Below are positions 1-8,002 of a stretch of DNA of 41,405 bases, piece by piece; the stretch's first letter is position 1; every line of letters starts with the position of its first letter. Position numbers and translations under genes: made by a program. Source of the DNA: Chitinophagaceae bacterium (GTDB lineage: Bacteria > Bacteroidota > Bacteroidia > Chitinophagales > Chitinophagaceae); the NCBI GenBank assembly GCA_947447825.1, contig CANFLL010000032.1, forward strand, positions 1 through 41,405. Direction: 5' to 3'. Below the pieces are notes generated by a model. That model was given only the letters and a program-made list of their open reading frames with translations. It did not search any database and had not been told where the DNA came from.

Positions 1-136
1 ATTTACCACTAAGCAAACAAGGGAAAAAACAAAGAACACTAAGGTTTAGAGTCCCCCAATGGTAGTTCTGAAGGAATAATATTTCACAATCCTTGTGTTC
101 TTGGTGAAGCCTTAGTGATCTTTGTGGTTAAATATC
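1..136. repeat. Interspersed CTTTGTG/CACAAAG-type imperfect palindrome
   Basis: The left part (about 1-60) carries ACCACTAAGC...ACAAAGAACACTAAGG. The right part (about 83-136) is a diverged reverse complement ending in GATCTTTGTGGTTAAAT. The same word family recurs at 838-905, 2690-2830, 10405-10517 and 15664-15888. It has no coding potential and fits a dispersed intergenic repeat family. Its mode of spread cannot be seen here. Confidence 0.6.
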
Positions 137-157
137 CCCTGAATAGTTACTAAAAAA

Positions 158-379
158 TTAGTATATAATAAAATCATTTATTATATCACATTGAGGTGTT
201 GCATCATCATCAGAACAACCTGATTTGTCAATAACAAATTTTAGAATCTCATTCAACTCATATTTCCTTTCAATAGTCAATTTGGAATAATTTAACCTAC
301 AATACTTTTTCTTTCTAAAAGTTATTCTCAATTCATTACCAAAAATAAAAGAATTAATTAAAGTGGATTCTATTAGCAA
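158..379 (-). CDS. Possible small hypothetical protein (73 aa), doubtful
   Basis: This is an open frame of 73 codons in an AT-rich stretch between interspersed repeats. The protein is rich in Ile, Asn, Lys and Asp, with a basic middle (FRKKKYCR) and an acidic SDDDA segment. I recognise no domain, signal peptide or membrane segment. No neighbour on the same strand would support an operon. In such AT-rich DNA an open frame of this size can arise by chance or be the remnant of a decayed gene. I list it only because nothing else explains the stretch. Confidence 0.2.
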   Translation of the reverse strand: MLIESTLINSFIFGNELRITFRKKKYCRLNYSKLTIERKYELNEILKFVIDKSGCSDDDATPQCDIINDFIIY

Positions 380-576
380 TAATTATATCAACTTAATTAT
401 TTGGTGATACAACCGAAGGGATTATTGTTAGTAGAATCCCACTAATAATGCCCCAGACAACATATATGAGGACGCTGAAATCTTTTCAAATAGTGCTAAA
501 TACAATCCATTTTATTCTTGAAACTTGTTTTACAGAAGGTGTATTTTACACCTAATACCAGTTTCTGAACAATAGT

Positions 577-762
577 GTGACGTCACTTTAAAGTAAAGTG
601 ACGCCACTTTACTTTAAAGTGACACGACTTTACTTTAGAGTGACGCCACTTTACTCTCGAGTGACGCCACTTTACTTTAGAGTGGCACCACTTTGCTTTA
701 GAATAACGTCACTTTACTCTTCGGGAACGCCACTTTACTCTTCGGGAACGCCACCTCATAGC
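577..762. repeat. 21-bp tandem repeat array, 8 full units plus a partial
   Basis: Units start at 577, 598, 619, 640, 661, 682, 703, 724 and (partial) 745. Each unit is exactly 21 bp and has the core GTGACGCCACTTTACTTTA or a close variant. The last two units have switched their tail to CTCTTCG and their head to GGAACG. Changes are nearly all substitutions, so the 21-bp register never slips. Several units contain the self-complementary arms AAAGTGAC and GTCACTTT. Confidence 0.9.
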
Positions 763-837
763 TAATGAAACGCCTTTCTGAAAAGAATTTATGTCTTGGA
801 ACATTAAGATTGTGGGGTAAGTATTGATTGCACAAAA

Positions 838-905
838 ATCCTTGCATTGACTTAAAACCTTAGTGCCCTTTGTTTTTTCCCATTTGTTCTTTGTGGTAAA
901 GCTTT
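838..905. repeat. CTTTGTGG-type interspersed repeat, inverted relative to 1-60
   Basis: The reverse complement of this segment closely matches 1-60: both share the order CCACnAAG, GGGAAAAAACAAAG and CACTAAGG. The two copies face each other across about 790 bp, enclosing the doubtful small frame and the 21-bp array. Confidence 0.6.
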
Positions 906-960
906 TAATGAGTAACCTTTTTCCGTTAATTTAGCCGCCATCTAAAAAAGAAAGATTATT

Positions 961-2679
961 ATGAGTTTAAGTGCAGATATTAAGAAAATTGAACGACGTT
1001 TTGTTCCACAAGATTTCACCGTTACCACTTGGGAAAACTTGGAACCCTTTTTTAAAACATTATTGGAAAGAGCAATAAATAGTAGTGCCGACCTTGAACA
1101 ATGGTTGAAAGATACGAGCGAAATTGAAGCCGTTATTAGTGAAGATGCTTGCTGGAGACAGATAAAAATGACTTGCGACACAACAGATAAAGCCCTTGAA
1201 GAATCATTTACTTTTTTCTGTATGGAGATTCAACCTAAACTGCAACCTTATGCTGATGCGCTAAACAAGAAGTTAATTGCATCGCCATTCACGAAGGAAT
1301 TAGACCAAGAAAAATTCTACACTTATCTGCGTAGTGTGAAGAAAAACATTGATTTGTTTAGGGAAGAAAACATTCCGTTGCAAGCCGAACTAAGCGTGAT
1401 GCAACAACAATATGGTGCAATTGCTGGCAAGATGACGGTAGAGGTAAATGGACAAGAATATACGCTTCAACAAGCAGCTAAGTTTTTAGAAAACGAAGAC
1501 AGATCAATAAGAGAATCTGTTTATAGAAAAATTCAAGACCGTCGCTTGCATGATAAAGCTGCCATGGATGGTTTATATTCTGCATTAATTGCAAAACGTC
1601 ACCAAGTGGCATTGAATGCTGGCTTTGAAAACTATCGTGATTATAAGTTTGTGGAACTTGGTCGTTTTGATTACACCAAAGAAGATTGCTATCAGTTTCA
1701 TGAAGCAGTGAAGCTACACGTGCTTCCTTTGATTGAAAAAATATATAACAAAAAGAAACAAAAACTTGGTTTAGATACCCTGAGGCCATGGGATACAGAA
1801 GCTGAACCAGCAGGCATCACACCATTGAAGCCTTTTACAACTGGTAATGATTTATTGAAGAAATCGGAAGAGTGTTTCGAAAAGTTGAATCCTTTTTTTG
1901 CAGATTGTTTGCGTAAGATGGATGAATTGAAACACTTCGATTTAGAAAGCAGAAAAGGCAAAGCTCCTGGTGGCTATAACTGTCCGCTTTCTGAAAGTGG
2001 CGCCCCTTTTATTTTTATGAATGCTGCCGGACAAATGAGCGATGTAACTACCATGGTGCACGAAGGCGGTCATGCCATCCATTCTTTCCTGTCGCATAAT
2101 TTGGAGTTAAGTGCTTTTAAAGAGTATCCAATGGAGATTGCGGAAGTAGCAAGCATGTCGATGGAGTTGTTTAGCATGAATCATTGGGAGAGTTTCTTTG
2201 ATAATGCCGATGATTTAAAGCGTGCCAAAGAGCATCAATTAGAGCGCACCATCACCATATTCCCTTGGATAGCCATTATTGATAAGTTTCAACATTGGGT
2301 ATATGAAAATCCTACGCATACTGTTGAGGAAAGAACTGCAATATGGACTTCTATCTTGAAAGAGTTTTCTACTAGTGCCATCGATTTCACTGGTTTAGAT
2401 GCGTATAGAGAAATTGCTTGGCAGCGTCAGTTGCATTTGTTCGAAGTGCCTTTCTATTATATAGAATATGGCATTGCACAACTAGGAGCCATTGGTTTAT
2501 GGATGCAGTACAAGAAGAATCCTGAACAAGCATTACAGAATTATATAAATGCGTTAAGCTTGGGTGGAACGAAAACATTGCCTGTTTTGTATGAAACAGC
2601 GGGATTGAAATTCGATCTATCTCCAGATTATATAAAGACATTAATGGAGTTCACCAACGAAGAAATGGAGAAACTGTAA
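961..2679 (+). CDS. M3-family zinc oligoendopeptidase (PepF-like)
   Basis: A 572-residue zinc metallopeptidase of family M3 that hydrolyses short peptides, most likely in the cytosol because no signal peptide is seen. The catalytic motif HEGGH lies at residues 367-371 in the sequence MVHEGGHAIHSF. The helix with EIAEVASMSME (about 392-402) should supply the third, glutamate zinc ligand. The length is normal for M3 oligoendopeptidases (about 560-600). The N-terminal half is the helical substrate-channel domain with no obvious motif. The ATG follows an A-rich leader without a Shine-Dalgarno site, as is usual in Bacteroidota. The thioesterase gene follows 157 bp downstream beyond a palindromic repeat, so co-transcription is possible but unproven. 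Peptide size range and in vivo role are not visible. Confidence 0.93.
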   Translation: MSLSADIKKIERRFVPQDFTVTTWENLEPFFKTLLERAINSSADLEQWLKDTSEIEAVISEDACWRQIKMTCDTTDKALEESFTFFCMEIQPKLQPYADALNKKLIASPFTKELDQEKFYTYLRSVKKNIDLFREENIPLQAELSVMQQQYGAIAGKMTVEVNGQEYTLQQAAKFLENEDRSIRESVYRKIQDRRLHDKAAMDGLYSALIAKRHQVALNAGFENYRDYKFVELGRFDYTKEDCYQFHEAVKLHVLPLIEKIYNKKKQKLGLDTLRPWDTEAEPAGITPLKPFTTGNDLLKKSEECFEKLNPFFADCLRKMDELKHFDLESRKGKAPGGYNCPLSESGAPFIFMNAAGQMSDVTTMVHEGGHAIHSFLSHNLELSAFKEYPMEIAEVASMSMELFSMNHWESFFDNADDLKRAKEHQLERTITIFPWIAIIDKFQHWVYENPTHTVEERTAIWTSILKEFSTSAIDFTGLDAYREIAWQRQLHLFEVPFYYIEYGIAQLGAIGLWMQYKKNPEQALQNYINALSLGGTKTLPVLYETAGLKFDLSPDYIKTLMEFTNEEMEKL

Positions 2680-2689
2680 GAAAAGATTA

Positions 2690-2830
2690 ACCACAATGGT
2701 CACAAGGGTTTACACAAAGAAACACAAAGGAAAATAAATGTGTTTTTTCTTTCTATAAATCTTAGGGTACTTAGTGAAAACCCTTGTGACCATTGTGATT
2801 AATCTTTGTGTTCCTTGTGGTTAAAAAATA
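2690..2830. repeat. CACAATGGTCACAAGGG inverted-repeat element
   Basis: The left arm starting near 2690 (ACCACAATGGTCACAAGGG) is mirrored by its reverse complement near 2780-2800 (CCCTTGTGACCATTGTG). It is followed by a CTTTGTGTTCCTTGTGG tail up to the thioesterase leader. It belongs to the CTTTGTG interspersed family and could form a long hairpin in mRNA. Confidence 0.7.
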
Positions 2831-2836
2831 ATAAAC

Positions 2837-3358
2837 ATGGAAAAGAAAGCAAGCGAAAGTTTTATCATCATGAACGAAATGGTGATGCCCAATGACACCA
2901 ACCACTTTGGCAACCTCATTGGTGGACGATTGATGTATTGGATGGATATTGCGGCGGCAATGTCTGCCATGAAGCATTCAAACCTGCCTTGCATGACGGC
3001 TTCCGTGGATAACCTGAGTTTTAAAACACCTATCAAGTTGGGCAACATCGTTCATATTGAAGCGAAGGTTTCCCGCAGTTTCAATACCTCTATGGAGATT
3101 CATGTGCGTGCTTGGGGCGAAGACCCATTGAGCAAATATGTGTATGCTAGCAATGAAGCCTACTTCACTTTTGTGGCATTGGACCCAAATAACAATCATA
3201 AACCTATTGCTTCGCCTGTATTGATTCCGGAAACAGAAGAGGAGATAAAACTGTATGAAACCGCCTTGCACAGAAGACAACTAAGGCTTGTGTTGGCTGG
3301 GAAAATGAAAGTTGATGACGCATTAGAGTTGAAAGCATTTTTAAGTAATGTTGGGTAA
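2837..3358 (+). CDS. Acyl-CoA thioesterase, hotdog fold (YciA/BACH-like)
   Basis: A 173-residue single-hotdog acyl-CoA hydrolase. The N-terminal block MNEMVMPNDTNHFGNLIGG (about residues 12-30) is the family signature, combining the loop before the long helix with the NHFGN active-site region. It is followed by the hotdog helix GRLMYWMDIAAAMSAM and the strand ASVDNLSFKTPIKLGN. These enzymes release free fatty acid and CoA in the cytosol; chain-length preference cannot be read from sequence. The start is the first ATG of the frame and follows an A-rich leader. It stands between the peptidase and the glycosylase on the same strand, with no functional link evident. Confidence 0.9.
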   Translation: MEKKASESFIIMNEMVMPNDTNHFGNLIGGRLMYWMDIAAAMSAMKHSNLPCMTASVDNLSFKTPIKLGNIVHIEAKVSRSFNTSMEIHVRAWGEDPLSKYVYASNEAYFTFVALDPNNNHKPIASPVLIPETEEEIKLYETALHRRQLRLVLAGKMKVDDALELKAFLSNVG

Positions 3359-3367
3359 TAAGTTAGG

Positions 3368-3404
3368 AAGAAGAGAGTTAAAAGTCGAAAGTTGAACGTT
3401 AGTA
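3368..3404. repeat. AAAGTCG-type heptad repeat
   Basis: A short stretch after the thioesterase stop reads AGAGTTAAAAGTCGAAAGTT and continues in the same pattern. It is built of 7-bp words such as AAAGTCG and AAAGTTG, and the same words recur at 17213-17300, 29272-29420, 30899-31012 and 32003-32045. Confidence 0.5.
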
Positions 3405-3544
3405 ATAAGTTTAGGCATTAAATTGAGGCTTGTATTGGATAAATTTTAGGTAGTATATTAACTAAAAAACAAAGATTCAAAGAGCCTAAGAAGTACAAAG
3501 AAAAAGTAAAGAAGGGAGCGTAAATTTCACACAAACTACCTTTC

Positions 3545-3552
3545 TATTTTTG
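3545..3552 (+). promoter_or_regulatory. Candidate -7 box for the DNA glycosylase gene
   Basis: TATTTTTG matches the Bacteroidota -7 consensus TAnnTTTG and lies 36 bp before the ATG at 3588. That would leave an untranslated leader of about 30 nt. No convincing TTTG -33 element is seen, so the call is weak. Confidence 0.35.
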
Positions 3553-3587
3553 CGGTTAAATTCCTCCAAATAAACAAATACCATCAG

Positions 3588-4187
3588 ATGAATTATACGT
3601 CGCATTTACAAAAAGACTCACTTCTTGCTGGGATTTTGGGTAGTGAAATACACGAATTGGTACTGCACAAAAACATTCCGCTAAGATTGATAGCTAGCAT
3701 CATGAGCCAACAACTGAGTACAAAGGTGGCGGCAGTTATTTTCAAACGTTTTTTAGAAATCTATAATGAGGAAGAGCCTACTCCACAACAAGTATTAGAT
3801 ACACCTTTCGAAACATTACGCAGCATTGGATTGAGTAATAACAAGGTGAAATACATTCAGAATGTTGCTGCTTTTTGCCTTGAACATAACATTACCGATA
3901 CTAAACTACTAGCCATGAGTAATGAGGAAATCATTAACTTATTAGTGCAAATAAAAGGTGTTGGGCAATGGACGGTGGAGATGTTACTCATCTTTTCATT
4001 GGGACGAGAAGATGTTTTTGCTGTGGATGATTTGGGCATCCAGCAAGCCATGGAGAGACTTTTTAACCTAGATGCAACAAACAAAAAACTTTTAAAAGAA
4101 AATATGCTTACCCTTTCCGAACCATGGAAACCCTACCGTAGCTATGCATGCCTGCATTTATGGAGATGGAAAGATGATAAGAATTAG
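3588..4187 (+). CDS. DNA-3-methyladenine glycosylase II (AlkA-like, HhH-GPD)
   Basis: A 199-residue base-excision repair glycosylase of the HhH-GPD superfamily that removes alkylated purines from DNA. The helix-hairpin-helix is seen as KGVGQWTVEM with GVGQWT at 124-129. The catalytic aspartate of the GPD loop should be D147 or D148 in FAVDDLG. MSQQLSTKVAA near residue 40 is the conserved helix preceding the hairpin. The protein is compact, like yeast Mag1 and bacterial short AlkA forms, and lacks the N-terminal beta domain of E. coli AlkA. No Ada or methyltransferase partner lies nearby. The gene converges on the GH88 gene at 4324. Confidence 0.9.
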   Translation: MNYTSHLQKDSLLAGILGSEIHELVLHKNIPLRLIASIMSQQLSTKVAAVIFKRFLEIYNEEEPTPQQVLDTPFETLRSIGLSNNKVKYIQNVAAFCLEHNITDTKLLAMSNEEIINLLVQIKGVGQWTVEMLLIFSLGREDVFAVDDLGIQQAMERLFNLDATNKKLLKENMLTLSEPWKPYRSYACLHLWRWKDDKN

Positions 4188-4323
4188 TGTAGTTATAAGT
4201 ACTGAGTTAAAGCTAATAAGTCAATGTAACACTTCATTTCTATTCAAGTTACTCAACCAATTAGCTGCATTCTACAAAAGTTATTTTTTGACACTGATTC
4301 TAGACATACTAAAATCCATAAAA

Positions 4324-5535
4324 CTAAAACAGCTTCTTCCCTTCCTTAATCATTTTCGCCCTGAGTAATGCTTCCAGATAATAATAATCCGCATAAGGCA
4401 ATGGCGCATCCACTTCGCTATTATTGGGTTTTGCACCTGTGCTATGCAATAGTATAAATCCTCTGCTTTCTCCAATTGGTGAACGATAATTATTGGTGAG
4501 GCTCTCTATCATTTTGTCTGCCGCCTTCTTGTAAATCTTTCCATTTCTACTGTACGTACTCAATTCATACAAGCCCGAAGCCATACATGCCGCTGCCGAA
4601 GCATCCCTTGGTTCGTTAGGAATGTTGGGCGCATTAAAATCCCAATAAGGCACAAGGTCTTCGGGCATTGTTGGATTGTTCAAAATATATCCAGCCACAT
4701 TTTCGGCTTGCTTTAAATACTTAGGATCTTTGGTTTCACGATAGCACATCGTGAATCCATATATTGCCCAAGCCTGCCCTCTTGCCCAAGCAGATTCGTC
4801 AGCATATCCTTGATGGGTAACTTTCTTGATGATAGAATTAGGCTTTGTACTATCATAATCTACTACGTGGTAGCTGCTAAAATCTTTTCTAAAATGGTTT
4901 TTAATGGTAGTATTAGCATGGCTAACGGCCATCTTGTAATAAGTACTATCTCCAGAAAGCTTGGTTGCTTCAAACATCAATTCTAGGTTTAGCATATTAT
5001 CTATAATTACAGGAAAGCTGAATTTAGGCATTGTATCCCACGACCTGAAAGTGCCTACTGTATAGTTAAACCTAGTTGCCAAAGTTTTTGCAGCCTGAAG
5101 TAGCGTGTTTTTATAGGCAGAATCTTTGGTTAATAGATACCCATTTCCATAACTACAATACATCTTAAAGCCCATATCGTGTGTGCCTCCATTATATTTT
5201 TCACGTTGTAAGTTTGCCGTATAAATTGTTGCTTGCTCTGCCCACTTTTTATTGCCTGTGTATTTATATAAATACCAAAGCACCCCCGGAAAGAAGCCGC
5301 TTGTCCACCTAAAAGAAGGCGTTAACACTAGCTGACCATTAGCATCTAAACTTCTAGGGGATACCAATTCTGCCTTGCCATGTTTTGCCGTAGGAATTTC
5401 CCTTAGCATCACCTCTGTTTGTTTTTCTGCATCAGCAAAAACAGTTTTAATGTCTACGTTCTGAGCATTGGCTGATAAAATTAAGCTACTGAAAAGGAGC
5501 ATTAAAAACAGTGAATAGTATTTACTTATTGCCAT
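4324..5535 (-). CDS. GH88 unsaturated glucuronyl hydrolase
   Basis: A 403-residue secreted or periplasmic glycoside hydrolase of family 88. It hydrates and cleaves the 4,5-unsaturated uronic acid left at the non-reducing end of lyase products. An N-terminal signal peptide is evident (SLFLMLLFSSLILSANA, likely cut before Q25). The two family catalytic aspartates fit D120 in GGTHDMGF and D179 in VIIDNMLNLELM. ESAWARGQAWAIYG is the hallmark alpha6/alpha6-barrel motif. It is the last gene of the lyase cluster, 27 bp after the T9SS-sorted PL6 gene, so it is probably co-transcribed. A related GH105-type specificity for rhamnogalacturonyl ends is less likely given the PL6 neighbours. Confidence 0.92.
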   Translation of the reverse strand: MAISKYYSLFLMLLFSSLILSANAQNVDIKTVFADAEKQTEVMLREIPTAKHGKAELVSPRSLDANGQLVLTPSFRWTSGFFPGVLWYLYKYTGNKKWAEQATIYTANLQREKYNGGTHDMGFKMYCSYGNGYLLTKDSAYKNTLLQAAKTLATRFNYTVGTFRSWDTMPKFSFPVIIDNMLNLELMFEATKLSGDSTYYKMAVSHANTTIKNHFRKDFSSYHVVDYDSTKPNSIIKKVTHQGYADESAWARGQAWAIYGFTMCYRETKDPKYLKQAENVAGYILNNPTMPEDLVPYWDFNAPNIPNEPRDASAAACMASGLYELSTYSRNGKIYKKAADKMIESLTNNYRSPIGESRGFILLHSTGAKPNNSEVDAPLPYADYYYLEALLRAKMIKEGKKLF

Positions 5536-5562
5536 TCTGAAAATAAATTAGATTGAAAAGAA

Positions 5563-7677
5563 TTATTTATTAATGATTACCAGATAACTTTCTAGCACGT
5601 TTTGTTTATCAATCAATTGAAGATGATAAACTCCAACAGCATATTCTTTAATAGAAAAAGTGTTTAAGCCCTCATTGATTGTAACGTTCATTAATTGTTT
5701 GCCGCAATTATCTACCAAAACCAATCTTATATTTTTAGGAATCTTATTAGCGTTTACGTTTATTATATCTTTTGCAGGATTTGGGTAAACTGAAATAATA
5801 TCTTTCTTGTTGGTAGCAATTTCAATTACGTTTGAATAATAGAAAGAACCATCCTTGCTAATCATCTTCAATCGATAATAACTCTTCGCTTTAATAGAAA
5901 CAATATTCAGGTTGTAATTCGGTTTTCCATTTGCCAATATAGCGTCTATGGTTGCAAACGAATAGCCATTACTACTACATTCAACTTCATATTTTGATAG
6001 GTCTTTCTCATTGGCAACAGACCAATCTAGCTTGACAATATTATCGGAATAACTTCCTGTAAAACTCAATAACCTTACTGGCAAAGGCACAATTGGCGTA
6101 CCAGCCCCTACTTTAGTACTATCCAACGGAGAAGCCAAGATGTTTCCTGATCCATTTAGTTCAACAGCCCCCACATCGTAAATAGAACTTCGAGTATGAC
6201 CTTGTGCATCCAATCCATTTAAAACAGCAGCATAATCTGCACTATTAAAAGCGGCATCTTTAACCAATGAAGGCGGAGGAAGGATACCATTTGAAATCTT
6301 TCCAAAAGTCAAGGTTTTATTATAAAATCCTGTAGAGTCAGTAACGCCCAATTTAGACGCATTATATAGGTTGCCTTCAGCAAAGTAAGTTACAGGGCTT
6401 CCCGTTCCATAAGTATCTATTAGGACGGCTTGCCCTTTTTTCATTTTAATTAAATTATTGGCTACCGTAACACCATGTGGCTTGTATAACCCTGAAGTAT
6501 CAACCAAGAACCCTACAACTATTCCTGCACCGCCATAGCAATTCACAGTTGTATTGAATGCCACTAAGGCACTATCCGCCGCAAAATATTTAGCAGCAAA
6601 AGCTGGATTAGCCGTATCATTAGAGTTGGTTGAACCATTAAAGAGGATGATTGGACACCTCAACGAGCTTGTGCTATTATAATTACCATCTAGGTTTTCA
6701 AGGTAATTATTAAATACTTTGTGGCCTTTATCTATAATTCTTATGCCATATTGAGTGCTTCTTGCCGTGGTCGTTTTAATAATAAAATTGCCATACACAT
6801 TACAATACCTTCCTTCTCTCAACGTGATACCACCTGCATGATTGCGGATTGTATTGTATCGGTAGGTATTGAAACCTGATTTGTTCGAAATAATTTCGGG
6901 ATCTAACTGTACCCCATCTTCAAACAAATTATACTCAATTACATTGTATCCATCTGTTCTAGAATTCGAACTTGTACCCACCCTAATAACCTCCCCTTCA
7001 TTACTACCCAAATAACCACGTCCTTTAAAATAATTTGAGTCGATAAGGTGATAAGTAGATGTTCCTTTTGCAGGATAATTAGTGCTGTCATACCACACAA
7101 CCACTGTGGGCGATCCGTTGAACTTATTAATAAAAGTGCAATGATCTACCCTGTTATGCGTGCCATAAATTGACACCCATCTATTCAATGTGTCGCCACC
7201 ATTTTTAGTTCCGGTATTGTTGGATGAACCAGTAGAATCGCTGTTATAATTATCGACAGTAATATTATTTATTCTACAATAATGAGCTAATGTTCCGCCA
7301 GCACTCCTAAACTGAATTACGTCATTAGCACCAGAATTTCCATTTGCAAACCTAAAACCTGTAACCAGAATATGCTTACCACCAAACTGCAAGTAAGTAT
7401 TCCCCGTAAACACAACGCCATTAAAGGATTCAGCCTTCAATACTATCCAGTTAGAAGTGGCAGTTCCTTTTTTATTAGTAAAACTAACCTGCCCCCAATT
7501 GTAGCTACCATTAGCAACAATTACGGTATCTCCTGGTAGTGCTGCTCCCATTTGGGCTATTAAATCAGCTTTAGTAGAAACGGTATAATTTGTGGCAAAA
7601 CAGTAAACAGTATTCAGCAACAAGCATATTGCTAATATGCTTAACCTTATTTGCTTAACTGATTTTACCATTATCAT
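5563..7677 (-). CDS. PL6 (alginate lyase/chondroitinase-B-like) with T9SS C-terminal domain
   Basis: A 704-residue secreted polysaccharide lyase. A signal peptide is present at residues about 5-28. Residues about 30-510 form the right-handed parallel beta-helix of family PL6. K266 (in NKSGFNTYRYNT) and R287 (in ITLREG) have the same 21-residue spacing as the catalytic Lys and Arg of chondroitinase B. After a Pro-rich linker (VPLPVRLLSF), a beta-sandwich leads to a type A T9SS sorting domain (VYPNPAKDIINV to the end), so the enzyme is exported by type IX secretion and likely anchored on the surface. It should make the first endolytic cuts for the cluster. Substrate could be alginate, polyMG or a glycosaminoglycan; PL6 subfamily cannot be set by eye. 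Confidence 0.92.
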   Translation of the reverse strand: MIMVKSVKQIRLSILAICLLLNTVYCFATNYTVSTKADLIAQMGAALPGDTVIVANGSYNWGQVSFTNKKGTATSNWIVLKAESFNGVVFTGNTYLQFGGKHILVTGFRFANGNSGANDVIQFRSAGGTLAHYCRINNITVDNYNSDSTGSSNNTGTKNGGDTLNRWVSIYGTHNRVDHCTFINKFNGSPTVVVWYDSTNYPAKGTSTYHLIDSNYFKGRGYLGSNEGEVIRVGTSSNSRTDGYNVIEYNLFEDGVQLDPEIISNKSGFNTYRYNTIRNHAGGITLREGRYCNVYGNFIIKTTTARSTQYGIRIIDKGHKVFNNYLENLDGNYNSTSSLRCPIILFNGSTNSNDTANPAFAAKYFAADSALVAFNTTVNCYGGAGIVVGFLVDTSGLYKPHGVTVANNLIKMKKGQAVLIDTYGTGSPVTYFAEGNLYNASKLGVTDSTGFYNKTLTFGKISNGILPPPSLVKDAAFNSADYAAVLNGLDAQGHTRSSIYDVGAVELNGSGNILASPLDSTKVGAGTPIVPLPVRLLSFTGSYSDNIVKLDWSVANEKDLSKYEVECSSNGYSFATIDAILANGKPNYNLNIVSIKAKSYYRLKMISKDGSFYYSNVIEIATNKKDIISVYPNPAKDIINVNANKIPKNIRLVLVDNCGKQLMNVTINEGLNTFSIKEYAVGVYHLQLIDKQNVLESYLVIINK

Positions 7678-8002
7678 CTACTTTTATTTTTACTCTATAC
7701 ATATTAGTTTCATCACAATCAACCGAGCGATTGGCTTGGAGTGAACTCGGTTCAACCCAATACACCGGCGTACTACCTTGCCGCAAAGGAAAAACAACCC
7801 AATACACCGGGTGATTGGCTTAAAGTGAACTCGGTTCAACCCAATACACCGACGTGCAACCTTGCCGCAAAGGAAAATCAACCCAATACACCGGGTGATT
7901 GGCTTAAAGTGAACTCGGTTCAACCCAATACACCGACGAGAAAAGAAAGACCTGTCAGGTTTAAAAACATATCCCGACTCACCAATCACCACTCACTATT
8001 CA
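7678..8002. other. Intergenic gap between the two PL6 genes
   Basis: The gap is dominated by the 21-bp modular array at 7732-7941, followed by a short CACTCACTATTCACTAC-type direct repeat up to 8010. Both strands are open across the array because 21 is a multiple of three. The encoded QPNTP-rich and RRCIGLNRVH-rich peptides show no protein-like features. Confidence 0.6.
7732..7941. repeat. 21-bp modular array of three unit types, order B-A-C-A-B-A-C-A-B-A
   Basis: Ten consecutive 21-bp units with no gaps. Type A begins CAACCCAATACACCG (units at 7753, 7795, 7837, 7879, 7921). Type B begins TGGCTTAAAGTGAAC (7732, 7816, 7900). Type C begins nACCTTGCCGCAAAGG (7774, 7858). A alternates with B or C, giving an 84-bp higher-order period. 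The six 3' bases of A vary by context: GGTGAT before B, GACGTGC-like before C. Confidence 0.9.

Larger units (their letters stand above)
380..960. other. Non-coding interval upstream of the oligoendopeptidase gene
   Basis: I see no credible gene here. The interval holds an AT-rich segment (380-576), the 21-bp tandem array (577-762), a CTTTGTGG-type repeat (838-905) and a short A/T-rich leader before the ATG at 961. No clear Bacteroidota -33/-7 promoter pair stands out. Confidence 0.6.

Noticed and set aside
4144-4368. Small plus-strand ORF after the DNA glycosylase gene
   Set aside because: It overlaps both the glycosylase 3' end and the convergent GH88 3' end, and has no recognisable features.
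7732-7941. CRISPR array
   Set aside because: Intervening units recur and equal the repeat in length; no unique spacers, no leader and no cas genes in the window.
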